64,000 nucleotides of DNA from positions 186,001 to 250,000 of the forward strand of contig CM059621.1 in NCBI GenBank assembly GCA_030435675.1. The letters run 5' to 3'. The translations under genes were made by a program, and so were the position numbers. This stretch comes from Steinernema hermaphroditum. Its lineage: Eukaryota; Nematoda; Chromadorea; Rhabditida; Steinernematidae. The notes beneath the pieces were generated by a model. That model saw only the letters and a list, made by a program, of their open reading frames with translations, made no database searches and was not told where the DNA came from. This document shows, piece after piece, positions 1 to 9,649 of this stretch (position 1 is the first letter of the stretch; the number at the start of each line of letters is the position of its first letter).

Positions 1-1213
1 GATCGCCGTGCTCTACTCTGATGTGCCGAAGTCAGAAGAAGACCGGCGACTACGGAGTGATAATGTGTTTCTTGTGCATATATATGACGTCTCGCAAGGC
101 GTAAGCCTTTGATACGAGAAATAAACTCGAAACTCGAAACTCGTTCCACGCCAACCACGACGGATTGGAACGGGGCGATCATTGTGCCAACAACGACGGC
201 CGAGAATAACCGCTTACTCAACTCATTCCGCTCAGACAGCCTCAGAGAGAGCGAGTGGACGACCTGACCGATCGCTGGGAACACAAATGAAAGACCACAA
301 AAAAAACACAGACCTATCACATATAATGGTTGCAACAATATGGTTGAACGCTCAAAAACAACAGACCCTTTACTGAAAAATTTTAGCACTTTATAAAAAA
401 TGCGGTTTTTAAGGCTATGTGAAACAACTAGCGACTATAAACTTCTGAATCCTGAAGCTTGAATGCTCATTTATATACATGTCTTTTAGTATGTTTATAT
501 AATTACGATGGCGAGTGGTAGTGCCAGGCACTAAGTGAGTTTAACGACCATGGAACACTACGATGGTGCCGATCAACTAGCTAATAAATAGGATTTAGTG
601 AAGCTGGCGTGAATACATTTGCAGAACGTGCTAAAGCAGTAAACAAGTTAGAGAATGAGGAAATAGTTCAAAGTACCCCGCACCTCCCCGAATGATCTCG
701 AATACGTCACATATCCGACATTTCTAAAAGTATAATAGGCTAATTTTATGCTGGCGACATTTCATTTCGATGACGCGACATCAACGTCGACAATCTTTAA
801 AGATCTCTACGTGAATGTGGGGGAGGCATGACCAACCGCGTTGGTCGTGAGCAAACATCAGACCAGCATGGCTTCCGTGGAATTATTAATACGCATCTTT
901 GATGCCTGCAAATCTGAGAAAGGTGACTAATGATGGGAAAACACGCATGGGATGAGACGCTGTTCTCTGAGTCGCGTCGTATTCGTAGCAGCTGTGCGCG
1001 GAGGGTAGGGGATAAAGCTTTGAGATTTCTGATGAACTGCGATTGCACTGTCTTGAACTGCTTTTACGAAAGTTGCTGTATGTAGAGGACGTCATAAGGT
1101 CCGGAAAAAGCGGATGATGAGTAGAGTAATTTTCCACATATCCATAAAAGAAATCAAGAGCAGATGATGAAAAAAAACTGAAAGAAAATTCTCTGCGATT
1201 TACTAAAAAGAGA
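1..1213. other. intergenic, no gene recognised
   Basis: I see only short reading frames without splice-supported exons, domain motifs or biased codon use. The sequence is AT-rich with a few direct-repeat-like phrases near the start. Nothing can be assigned. Confidence 0.4.
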
Positions 1214-1285
1214 TGCCTCATGCTGGAATCGAACCAGCGACCTTCTGTTTACTAGACAGACGCTCTGCCCCTGAGCCAATGAGGC
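1214..1285 (-). tRNA. tRNA-Thr (AGU anticodon)
   Basis: On the minus strand this 72-nt stretch folds as a standard cloverleaf: acceptor GCCTCAT pairing with ATGAGGC, an internal box A (TGGCTCAGGGG) and box B (GGTTCGATTCC). The anticodon stem TCTGT/ACAGA encloses the loop CTAGTAA, giving anticodon AGT, read as Thr. It has no intron. An identical 72-nt copy lies on the plus strand at 23207-23278 inside an OATP intron, and a 5' fragment of the same tRNA occurs near 56130. Confidence 0.95.
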
Positions 1286-2600
1286 GTGCCATCGCAATTA
1301 CTCTTCATCACCTTCACGTTTGTCTCAAAGGCGTGATCAACGAATGCAAGTTAAAAACGGAAAACAACGTGGATTAGCAGGTTGTAAGGCAAAGCGAAAC
1401 TGCTAAATAAGTCGCGATCAAAAGAGTAATACATATATGGGTCCTTATTTCGTGTTTATTCTCAAAATTAACATTCTGTTCATGCTTCAAATATGACATT
1501 GCTCTACTAGTTCATAGAGCTCTTGCGGTGTGGCGACAAGACCACGCAGAAAATGACCGCACAAAAATTCTCTTGCGTATTATGGTGGGCATGACATTTT
1601 TGCTAACTGCTAGTATCAGGTAATCGATCAAATCGGACTGGAAGTGCTCGGAGGGGCCATGCCTTTTTCCATTTTAGTCCATGATTGGTGTGTAAAACCG
1701 GCTACTATACGAGTACTTATGGAGTGTACGTGCGGGAGGCCCAAAAAGGTAAACAAAGACTATAAAGATTACATAGATGGATATCGATGCAGACTCTGTC
1801 AACAAACTGATGCAGACTTTTGTAGGATTTTAGGTACACTCACTCCGTGAGGCTGGTCTTTATCTTCGGATTGTTCTTCGGTCGAGCACACATCCGCCTG
1901 CAGAACAAAAACAAATTAAGCGTTTTATTGTTGTTTTTGATTCTTTGCGTGAGTCACTTTCCGAACGCTGAATTATCTACGCTGCTAGTCGACAAAGATC
2001 GTTGCATCGGTAACAGAGATCTATCAATCATGGAACCTTTTTCTGTGAATGGTTTTAAGGTTAAAATAAATGAATGTTCATAGCTAGGGAAACTGGGATA
2101 CAGAATTTCGAGGTGACATGATTGAGATCGAGGTCAACTCTTCGAAAAACCTACATGTTGTACCGTCTTTTATGTATACACGAGTTTACTCTGCTGGATG
2201 CACGGCACTATGTCATAAAAGACACCTTATCGTAGTACAACGAGAGAGTATAAAATCGTGATGGTCCGACTTTAGCGGCATAGGCGGCTTCAGAGTCGAA
2301 GGCAGCGATCCCATTAGTTGGTGCGGGCTTCGAAACAGCCGGTGGGTGAGCATAAATTGATCATCTTCTGTTCGCCTGGCATCGCAGACGTTGGCATTGA
2401 AGCTAGTTGTTTGCAGTGAGGGTATTCTTTTGAAAAAAGCGGAGAAAACTTTCTCCCCAACCTATAATAACTACAGCAATAGAGTCGTTTGTTCACAAAC
2501 TGTTGTGCAATAAAAAAGGAAGGGAGCTTCGGAAGCTATGCAACAATCGCCATTCTGACCAACAAAGTTATATATGAAAATTGCGAGGCTAAAACCTGAA
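1286..2600. other. intergenic, two weak reading frames
   Basis: A plus-strand frame at 1644-1850 contains a Cys cluster (CTCGRPKK followed by YRCRLC). It has no convincing exon borders or homology and I do not call it a gene. Around 2275-2350 there is similarity to 25230-25300 (a shared phrase near 'cccattagtt'), suggesting a low-copy repeat. Confidence 0.3.
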
Positions 2601-2800
2601 GGAAATGTTGCAGTATTGTCTGATAATTGCGGGTCGTTGCTCAAATAAGGAAGGATTATCGTTGAGCAGTTTTTGGAATTCTTCCGTGACTTCTTTAAAT
2701 TCTCTCTTAAAGGTGCTTTTGTCCTTGTCTTCAATGCTCAAGAGCTCTGCTTCCCTTGTTAAAACATCAATATCGGACGAAGAAGTTACGGATTTTGGCT
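2590..2800 (-). other. possible extra exon downstream of the Cys-containing gene
   Basis: After an acceptor-like TTTTTCAG the minus strand stays open for about 60 codons, with acidic/helical composition (SSSDIDVLTREAEL, later EEFQKLLNDNPSLF and RQYCNIS). I could not join it in frame to the exon ending at 2817. It may belong to an alternative 3' end or a degenerate repeat of the upstream domain. Confidence 0.3.
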
Positions 2801-2816
2801 GAAAAATACTGTGGGC

Positions 2817-4190
2817 TTAGTTATTACAGGCACCAGTGTCACAGACGTGTTGCTCCGCTCCTTGAAGCTCAATTTGAGAGCAGTTGCAAAAGGCATTATA
2901 AACTGCCGTGGCTTTCGTCATCTCGTCGCTGTTTCCACATTTCTTGTTAAGAACCTGAATAGTACAGTGGTAAAAATAATAGCCGAAACCAAGAGTACCC
3001 TGTGAAATTGCAAGCATGCTTTTTGAATGCCTTTCTTTATGTGCTCCATTTCATTCATTTTTTGCTCTCCGTCTTTGTAACACTCTTCCAGTTTAGAGAG
3101 AATGCTCTTATAGGCTGCTTCTTTTCTGTCCTTGTTCCAGTCCTAAATGTACAACATTCGTTGCTTGAAAAACTTCCCAAAATTATTCATTCCACTCAAA
3201 GTAATTAGCGGAGCGGAAACTATGATCTGCCAAAGAGAAGTATTGTTACCTTGCAGACGTTGGAAACGCCAATCTGTAGAAGCAGCGCTTTTGCTTTACT
3301 CTGAAATTTCGTGTAAATATGCATGATAAATGCTGGTAAACAACTCACGTCAAGATCGCCATGTTCAATTTCTTGGTCTCCTGGTCTTCGTAATTGTTTT
3401 ATGTTATCCCTTATGTTACTAATTAGCGTGGAGAAATCAAATGTGCAATTCACCACGGAGAAGATCACCTCTTCAAAGAGATAGTGCAGAGCCTACAGTA
3501 TTCATCTTATAGCAAATCTGCGCCGATCACATACCAGTCTAAAGGCTTCTCGCTTTTCTTCCTCATTCACGATCATCGACACTGTGGAGGTAGTCGTTTT
3601 TTCTAACTAAATTGTATTTATAACGTCATCAATCGGGGTTTAATGCGTGCCGAATCATTTAGATCCTGAATTGATTTTTCGATCTTCTGTAATTTGTTGT
3701 AATAGCTGGATATATGCAAGTGTTCATGAAAGTGTGTGATTGCACGACAGAAGAAGCTGGTACTTTCATTTTTGAAGCGGACACAATCAAGCAAGACTCC
3801 AGCATCAACTGGCCTTAATTCCTTGCTAAACGCTTCCCCCCAAGCGTCTTTATCTAATGAGAGAACGTCTGAAACACCATATTGCTCACGACAAAAAGTC
3901 AGGTGTACGTACCTTCGAGAGCCGTCAAGTTACTTTTCATGTTCTCTCTGTCGCATCTTTCCAAAAGTCCATAGAAACTGCTCACTTCGCCATGAATCTC
4001 CTTTGTGCTCAACGTTATTTCGCTTTTTCCTAAAATATTTATTAAGAAAATGCCAGTAAGCTGGACACGTTTACAATTATTGTCACAAATTTCAGTCAAG
4101 ATACTCCTTTCGCATCGATCTGTAAATGTCCTTAAATCTACTGTGCAATCGCAAACAAATTGAACGCCGAGAGCATTAATTACAGGCTTT
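2817..4190 (-). CDS. lineage-specific Cys-containing protein, 5' end unresolved
   Basis: I do not recognise the product. A chain of short exons can be joined on the minus strand. A Cys-rich exon (FVCDCTVDLR to CDNNCK) is followed by a 39-bp intron, then an exon reading GKSEITLSTKEIHGEV, then one with LLDCVRFKNES and FFCRAITHFH. Further exons begin near 3600 and 3500, and the end at 2817 contains HRVLNKKCGNSDEM and FCNCSQIEL. The last intron (44 bp, GTACTC to TTCAG) restores the frame. A break after about 3630 may mean two genes or a missed exon. The pattern of paired Cys in about 90-residue helical blocks recalls nematode-only secreted families such as the T20D4.11-like (DUF19) group, but that is only an inference. 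No signal peptide was found because the first exon is uncertain. Confidence 0.5.
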
Positions 4191-4426
4191 GTAGCGATCG
4201 TGGTGCAATGAGAGATGTGATTTTACAGCTGCGAGAGATGTGCCAAATGATCTTGCCACCCGTTGGTTAATCACTTGTGCTCGCCGTTGGCGACCGCTCC
4301 CTATCCTATTTGATGTCACTGAATATCTAAGCCTCCGAATCCTAGAAACGACCAAGAGTCACGAGCTAGTGTATGTATGAGTGTGTATGTATGTGTGTGA
4401 GTGTAAATTTTGGTGTGCTTACAGGT

Positions 4427-6899
4427 GTGCGTTTTCAATGTTATGTTCTACTAAAATATTGGGTTGGCACGTTGAAAATTGGACACTTTTGTAATGGTTG
4501 TTTATTACTCATATTTTCAGCCATTTCACTCAAGGCATTCACCGTTCGGACGAGCACTTGGCGAGCAAAAAGGCGGAGGCCGCGCTCATAGAAAATGTCG
4601 GGTTAGGAGCAGAGATGAGAACTGAGCCGGAGCCGTCTCGCGGCTCGTCTCGGATTACTAAATCGGCTCGAGTTCCCATCTCTGGTTAGGAGTCGAAAAT
4701 GTTTTGGTCCAATTTTCGACCTACTTGTCTTGTTTTAGGTGTTGCTCTCTCATGTCTCTGTTACAGTACTTAAAGATTGGGAAAGGCTAATGGTAACGGG
4801 ACATTTTGATCGGAGGGGTCAATCTTTTTCAGATTTGCTTATAGGTGCAGCGATAGGTGCATTCGGTAGGCAAGACCTAACGATGAACGTGTTCGAAAGC
4901 AGTCACCGTCCAATGCACAATTAATACCATAAGAAGCCCATACATCACTTCGCATTTCACCATCTCGGGGTGCCGAAAAAATGACCGTCAACATAGAATG
5001 GGCCACGAAAATCGAGAGGCATGCAATATATAAGTTGCCAATCATAGTGTAGGGTGGCAGTTCACTGTACTCCACAAAGCGCCCCTCAATTTTTTTTTGC
5101 CACAAGTCTAAATGTGGCGAAAAAACGGAATGTTTACCAAGTGTCCCATTATTAATGTGCCAACCCAATACATAAGTATGAAGTACCTTGCTCCGATGAC
5201 AAATTAATGAACCAATCCTGGTCGTCAATGTTCGTTAAGCACAAAGATATATTCACAGGCTGTATTTTTTCTTCTCCAAAGAGATGTTCATATCGCGGAG
5301 GATCTGAAATAAGACTTTTAAAAAATGTGCACATTTGTTCACTTATATGCTTGTAGAAAATGTATGAAATGCTGAATTTACTGCTTACCAGAGTAATCTG
5401 GTGGTGTTGCATATAATCCAATTTCTGTGTCGTCGATTATCTCATCGTTATCGGAGCTGTCGAAAACTTTATCAGCATCAACATCCTGAGTGATGGTTGC
5501 TTCTTGAGCTCTATACGCTACTTTTCCTTTCCAATCCTTCTGAAAACGGTAGGAGACAAGGAGAAGTTATCATTCAGCAAATTTTGTAAAGAACAATTGT
5601 AGACTATTGAAAGCCAAACCTTTGAAAACTGCAAACTTCCGTATTCCAGCGGTTCTGCGATATTGATTGATTCAAAATCCTTAAATCTCTCCGCCAAAAT
5701 TGATTTTCGGTCTCGAAATTGAAATGCTTGTAGAGAATTATCACCAATTAAGACCAGATCGAACAGAACAAGTATCTGCAATTAGATACTGACAAAAGAC
5801 ATGTCCTTCCCGTTGATAATGTACCTTGTCATCCTCACTGTATTGCGCTTCAACGATAAAGGAGATTGTCTTACGATTTCGAAGTTCTTCATACAATTTG
5901 AAGAATTCACGCTTATCCTGTCCATGTTTCAGGCTATCGTAAATTACATCTTGTCCCTTGAAGCAAAGCAATTGTTCCTTCTGTGACGAGTAGTGTATCT
6001 TAATATATTTGAACACGTTTTGGCATAAAAATGTAGAATGAACCTGCAGCTGATCACCATAAACAGGTTCTTTCTCCCAAGTGTACTTTGGGTTCTTGCG
6101 TTCCATGTCATCAGAGCTTGTAACGAGGTTAGTCGGTTTTCCGACTTCCACGGAGCGTAAATCCTTCAATAATTGGCAAGCTTTCTCGTAATCCTTTGAA
6201 GTAAACAAAATGCGCACAATCGCTTCGTAATCGCGATTCTTTTCGTAGGTGTAGTAGAGCTCCTTCCCTAGAGCTGTATCACAGCAGGTAAAAACTTTTC
6301 AAAAACTACCTACCGCGCTCAGTCGTCGTGAGGCGTTCTGCAAAAGTTGCCGCTAGGGCTCTCAGGATATTCACACAACCGATTCCCAGGAGCATCCTCC
6401 TTTTAATTAGACGGTCTAAGACGATCCTTTCAGACTCACTCAACATGCTCATCGTTCTTTTCAAAAGCTCTTCCTTTTCTTGGGGAGACTAAATTGCGTT
6501 CAGTTAACCTTTAGGAGGTGAACAACCTTTCTACCTTTGTTTTTACAAAATCTTCTAAGTTACTTCGAAGTTTAGTCACATATAGTTCGGCTTCCGCATC
6601 TGGTAAAGGCACACTGCTACAAGCCTCTAGCGCTCTTTTCTCATTCATGCCCATGTGTCGTTTCGGTGCAATTTGACCAGCAGAGAGCAAAACTACAGCG
6701 ACAAGTTCATTCAAATTGGTGTCTCTTCCAGATTTGACAATTTCCCGCACCAAATCGGAGAATATTTCACGTTTTCTGGCCCTCGTCTCTTCACTTTGTA
6801 TGCGATTAAACACGTTACATAAGTACTCGAATGTTATTCTAAAATAACGCTGCGTAATTATTCCAGAACCTGAACATACGGATGCTGAGAAGATTCCAT
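4427..6899 (-). CDS. divergent DNA-ligase-like protein lacking the catalytic lysine
   Basis: Coding exons on the minus strand: 6899-6880, 6838-6535, 6488-6314, 6273-5825, 5775-5620, 5539-5389, 5303-5187 and probably 4450ish to a TAA near 4427. Lengths keep one open frame of about 467 codons. The N-terminal half resembles the helical DNA-binding domain of ATP-dependent DNA ligases (ITFEYLCNVFNRIQ, then ERIVLDRLIKRRMLLGIG). Next comes VEVGKPTN, matching the run-in to the adenylation domain. Where family members have motif I KYDGER, this protein reads EPVYGDQLQVH, so the AMP-accepting Lys is gone. The motif III acidic pair is also weak (FIVEAQYSEDD), while FDLVLIGDNSL still matches motif IIIa. 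Motifs IV, V, VI and the OB domain are absent and the C-terminus is acidic. The protein is probably a catalytically dead relative (pseudoenzyme) or a decaying gene; the intact frame across seven introns favours the former. Alternative end: exon 7 may read through into the mariner repeat and stop after GTSYLCIGLAH. Confidence 0.7.
4459..5168. mobile_element. mariner-type MITE in the last intron of the ligase-like gene
   Basis: A 710-bp non-autonomous element begins TTGGGTTGGCACGTTGAAAA and ends with the inverted form of TTGGGTTGGCACATTAAT. It is flanked on both sides by TA (4457-4458 and 5169-5170). The terminal phrase GGTTGGCAC and the TA target duplication fit the mariner superfamily. No transposase frame is left. 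It lies 18 bp after the splice donor of the seventh exon of the ligase-like gene, so that intron without it would be only about 24 bp. Confidence 0.8.
4610..4684. mobile_element. 75-bp hAT-like MITE nested in the mariner MITE
   Basis: This tiny element starts CAGAGATGAGAACTGAGCC and ends with the near-inverse GGCTCGAGTTCCCATCTCTG. Perfect 8-bp direct repeats GTTAGGAG flank it at 4602-4609 and 4685-4692. Eight-bp target duplications and CAGAGATG-like termini fit hAT-family MITEs. Because it interrupts the mariner MITE it is the younger insertion. Confidence 0.8.
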
Positions 6900-7025
6900 G
6901 TTGGGTCACAACAGAAGATGGATATCTGAAAGGCGAAATATTTTCCCGCGCTTGAATATTTTACGGAAATAAACCGCATTCGCGAACATAAAGCACATCG
7001 CAACCAGAGTAAAAGTGACCCTATA

Positions 7026-8631
7026 CACTGCAGCGCAAAGCTATAGGGTCACCCCGGTGTGTTTCTGGCTCTGTCACTTTCCGCATCTGCCCGGAGAAAC
7101 CGGCATGCGCATGTGCTAGACCGTCCACTGAAACGCAGGGAACGCCACTTTCCCCGGAAACACATGCACTCATTAGGGGACTACGGCAGGTAGAACTTTC
7201 CAGTGTACCGTTTTACCTGTGCAAAATTATAGGGTCACTTCCGTATTTCGCGTGAATTTCGCTATTTTCCTCGCGTTTTTTTGCCTGTTTTCTTTTAATT
7301 GACTTCTATTCAGATGTTTATCAACCGTGCCGCGCGGCACGAAGCTCTCGGGAGAGAAAAAGGCGGCAATTTCGGCGCTTTACAAGACCACCTCCTCGAT
7401 TCATCAGATCGGCTCCGAAGTTCACCGAAACCAGCACGTGGAGTGCTAATTATTGTTTCTAGTGAACGGGTAGGGCTCTGTAATAGGGAAGTCGCGCTCG
7501 CCGGTCGTAGCTGCGCGCGAGAAGCACTTGATAGCGCGCATTGGTTCCATGTCTACGATAGATTGTAAGAGGTTCGTGGAGAATTCTGCAGAATTTGCAG
7601 TTGAATTGCTGTCGAAGTGCAACGAATCGGGTGCGAAGCGGAAGTCAGTGGTCAAGCAGCACGTTTTGATAATCATTTGAACCGATTTGCGTTGAAACGG
7701 GAGCGCTTCAGAGCTTCCCAAACGAACTTAACGCGATCCAAATCGGTACGCTTCCACAGCTGAAGTTTCCTCCGCAGAATGGACGTTCTTCTCGTTCCAA
7801 ACACTCCGAAATGTATTCTTCCGTCCAGAAAGCGCTGTTCCATCTGTTCGGATCCAAAACAACCACCTGAAATTGAAAAAATCAAGATCATTCATAAGTT
7901 CACATTTGCATACCTGTGTCCAGACTCGACTCAGATTCTTTCTGGCGTAGTCCAAACGATGCATCTTCTGGGCGGCGGTCAAACACGGCGCATTCGATCG
8001 TTCATTGTTCCAGCGTGCATTCCACACCTGATTCATTGCACTTCGACAGCAATTCAACTGCAAATTCTGCAGAATTCTCCACGAACCTCTTACAATCTAT
8101 CGTAGACATGGAACCAATGCGCGCTATCAAGTGCTTCTCGCGCGCAGCTACGACCGGCGAGCGCGACTTCCCTATTACAGAGCCCTACCCGTTCACTAGA
8201 AACAATAATTAGCACTCCACGTGCTGGTTTCGGTGAACTTCGGAGCCGATCCGATGAATCGAGGAGGTGGTCTTGTAAAGCGCCGAAATTGCCACCTTTT
8301 TCTCTCCCGAGAGCTTCGTGCCGCGCGGCACGGTTGATAAACATCTGAATAGAAGTCAATTAAAAGAAAACAGGCAAAAAACGCGAGGAAAATAGCGAAA
8401 TTCACGCGAAATACGGAAGTGACCCTATAATTTTGCACAGGTAAAACGGTACACTGGAAAGTTCTACCTGCCGTAGTCCCCTAATGAGTGCATGTGTTTC
8501 CGGGGAAAGTGGCGTTCCCAGCGTTTCAGTGGACGGTCTAGCACATGCGCATGCCGGTTTCTCCGGGCAGATGCGGAAAGTGACAGAGCCAGAAACACAC
8601 CGGGGTGACCCTATAGCTTTGCGCTGCAGTG
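7026..8631. mobile_element. 1.6-kb Tc1-like foldback element, copy A
   Basis: The 1606-bp element is a giant inverted repeat. Arms of about 600 bp (7026-7627 and 8030-8631) are near-perfect reverse complements around a 400-bp spacer. Ends read CACTGCAGCGCAAAGCTATA and are flanked by TA (7024-7025, 8632-8633), as for Tc1/mariner. The spacer and right arm contain, on the minus strand, a frameshifted relic of a Tc1-like transposase: LTAAQKMHRLDYARKNLSRVW, an intron-like gap, then NRWNSAFWTEEYISEC and FSCGSVPIWIALSSFGK. The arm frame RSPVVAAREKHLIARI resembles the second helix-turn-helix region. The element therefore looks like a Tc1-like transposon whose 5' half was copied in inverted orientation. 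Confidence 0.85.
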
Positions 8632-8644
8632 TATGTATGTAGCG

Positions 8645-9300
8645 CAGCTCCGATAGCGGTGGAATCGCAAACTGCTAGACAACTGATTAATGAAATTGAT
8701 TTCGATAGAAAACCACGATTAGCGCAGACGCAGAGAGCGAACTGACTTACTGATAGTGTCGTGTCCGGAAGGGGACAGACAACCTTCCTTACTGGGTGTG
8801 TGGCACATGCACTGGTATAGTATAAATAAACTTTATTACACGCGTGAGAGGACTAGAGAGAGAGGGGCAGGACGACCGTGCGAGAGACGTCGCCGACTCG
8901 CAGCTGGTGGGCAGCTAGTCGGGTCAGCACTCTGCTCGGGTTTGCGAGACGCGGGCTTTTATACCCAATCTCCTGAAGCGCGGGAGCGCTGGGGCGGAGC
9001 CGCGACAATAGTGTATTTTCTACCTGCATATTCAGTTCTTAGCAATAAGAAATCGATGGGAAGTACGGCTGCTAACACGGCCACCTTATCAGTCAGTAAA
9101 GATAACAGCTGACTCTCTGCGTTCGCGCTGACTCAACGTCGGAGCCACACCCGCTCTGCCCCGCTCGCGGCCCGCGAGCCCGGCTCGGGCGCGACATATG
9201 TGCGGTTGCGCCCATGTGATTTTCTATCGAAATCAATTTCTTTAGTCGATTGTTTTAAGGCAGTTGTCTTGAAGGCTCGCGATTTCACCGCTATTGTAAA
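8645..9300. repeat. degenerate inverted-repeat element between the two foldbacks
   Basis: The left part (GATAGCGGTGGAATCGC followed by TTGATTTCGATAGAAAA near 8653-8713) recurs inverted at the right (TTTTCTATCGAAATCAATTT near 9221, then CGCGATTTCACCGCTAT near 9278). GCGCAGACGCAGAGAGC also has an inverted partner near 9111. The ends have diverged and contain indels, so this is an older MITE-like element of about 650 bp. The interior is GC-rich without a recognisable gene. Confidence 0.6.
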
Positions 9301-9339
9301 GCTACCAGCGGATTTATGGTGCTCCAGTTCAGGTTTTTT

Positions 9340-9515
9340 TCCCGCAGGGATATTTTCTCACATAATCTAAATTCCACCGTAGACAAAATATTTTCAGTTC
9401 AAAGAAGATCCACCAGAAACTTAGCAGTGGACAGCGTGAATGACGAAGTCATGCGAGACCTCATTAGTGAAGATATGCAACTATCCGAAAGTGAAAAGCA
9501 GAAAGCCGCTTCCAG
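9340..9515 (+). repeat. exon-like fragment, inverted partner at 12590-12760
   Basis: A TTTTCAG-preceded open stretch reads VQRRSTRNLAVDSVNDEV, then MRDLISEDMQLSESEK, ending near a GTAAAA donor. A reverse-complement copy with a few differences lies at about 12590-12760. The two copies bracket foldback copy B and the orphan gene at 11526-12283. I do not recognise the protein; it is probably a fragment of a duplicated gene. Confidence 0.55.
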
Positions 9516-9649
9516 TGGTAAAAATGGCTTTGAAATATTTCTTAAGATTCTTCGTTGTGGCCACGAGCAGGGAAATACATCAACTTGTGTTCACGGTTGA
9601 GCAAGTTTTTCCGAAAATTTAGCTAAAGTTGTCAAATCCGAACATAATA

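Noticed and set aside
4839..5228. 129-codon minus frame overlapping the mariner MITE
   Set aside because: Crosses the transposon boundary and a coding exon in another frame; no resemblance to mariner transposase was seen.
7299..8359. Identical 89-codon frames at 7299-7568 (+) and 8090-8359 (-), repeated at 9923 and 10714
   Set aside because: They are the same sequence in the two arms of the foldback elements and are not in the frame that resembles transposase. Treated as repeat, not as genes.
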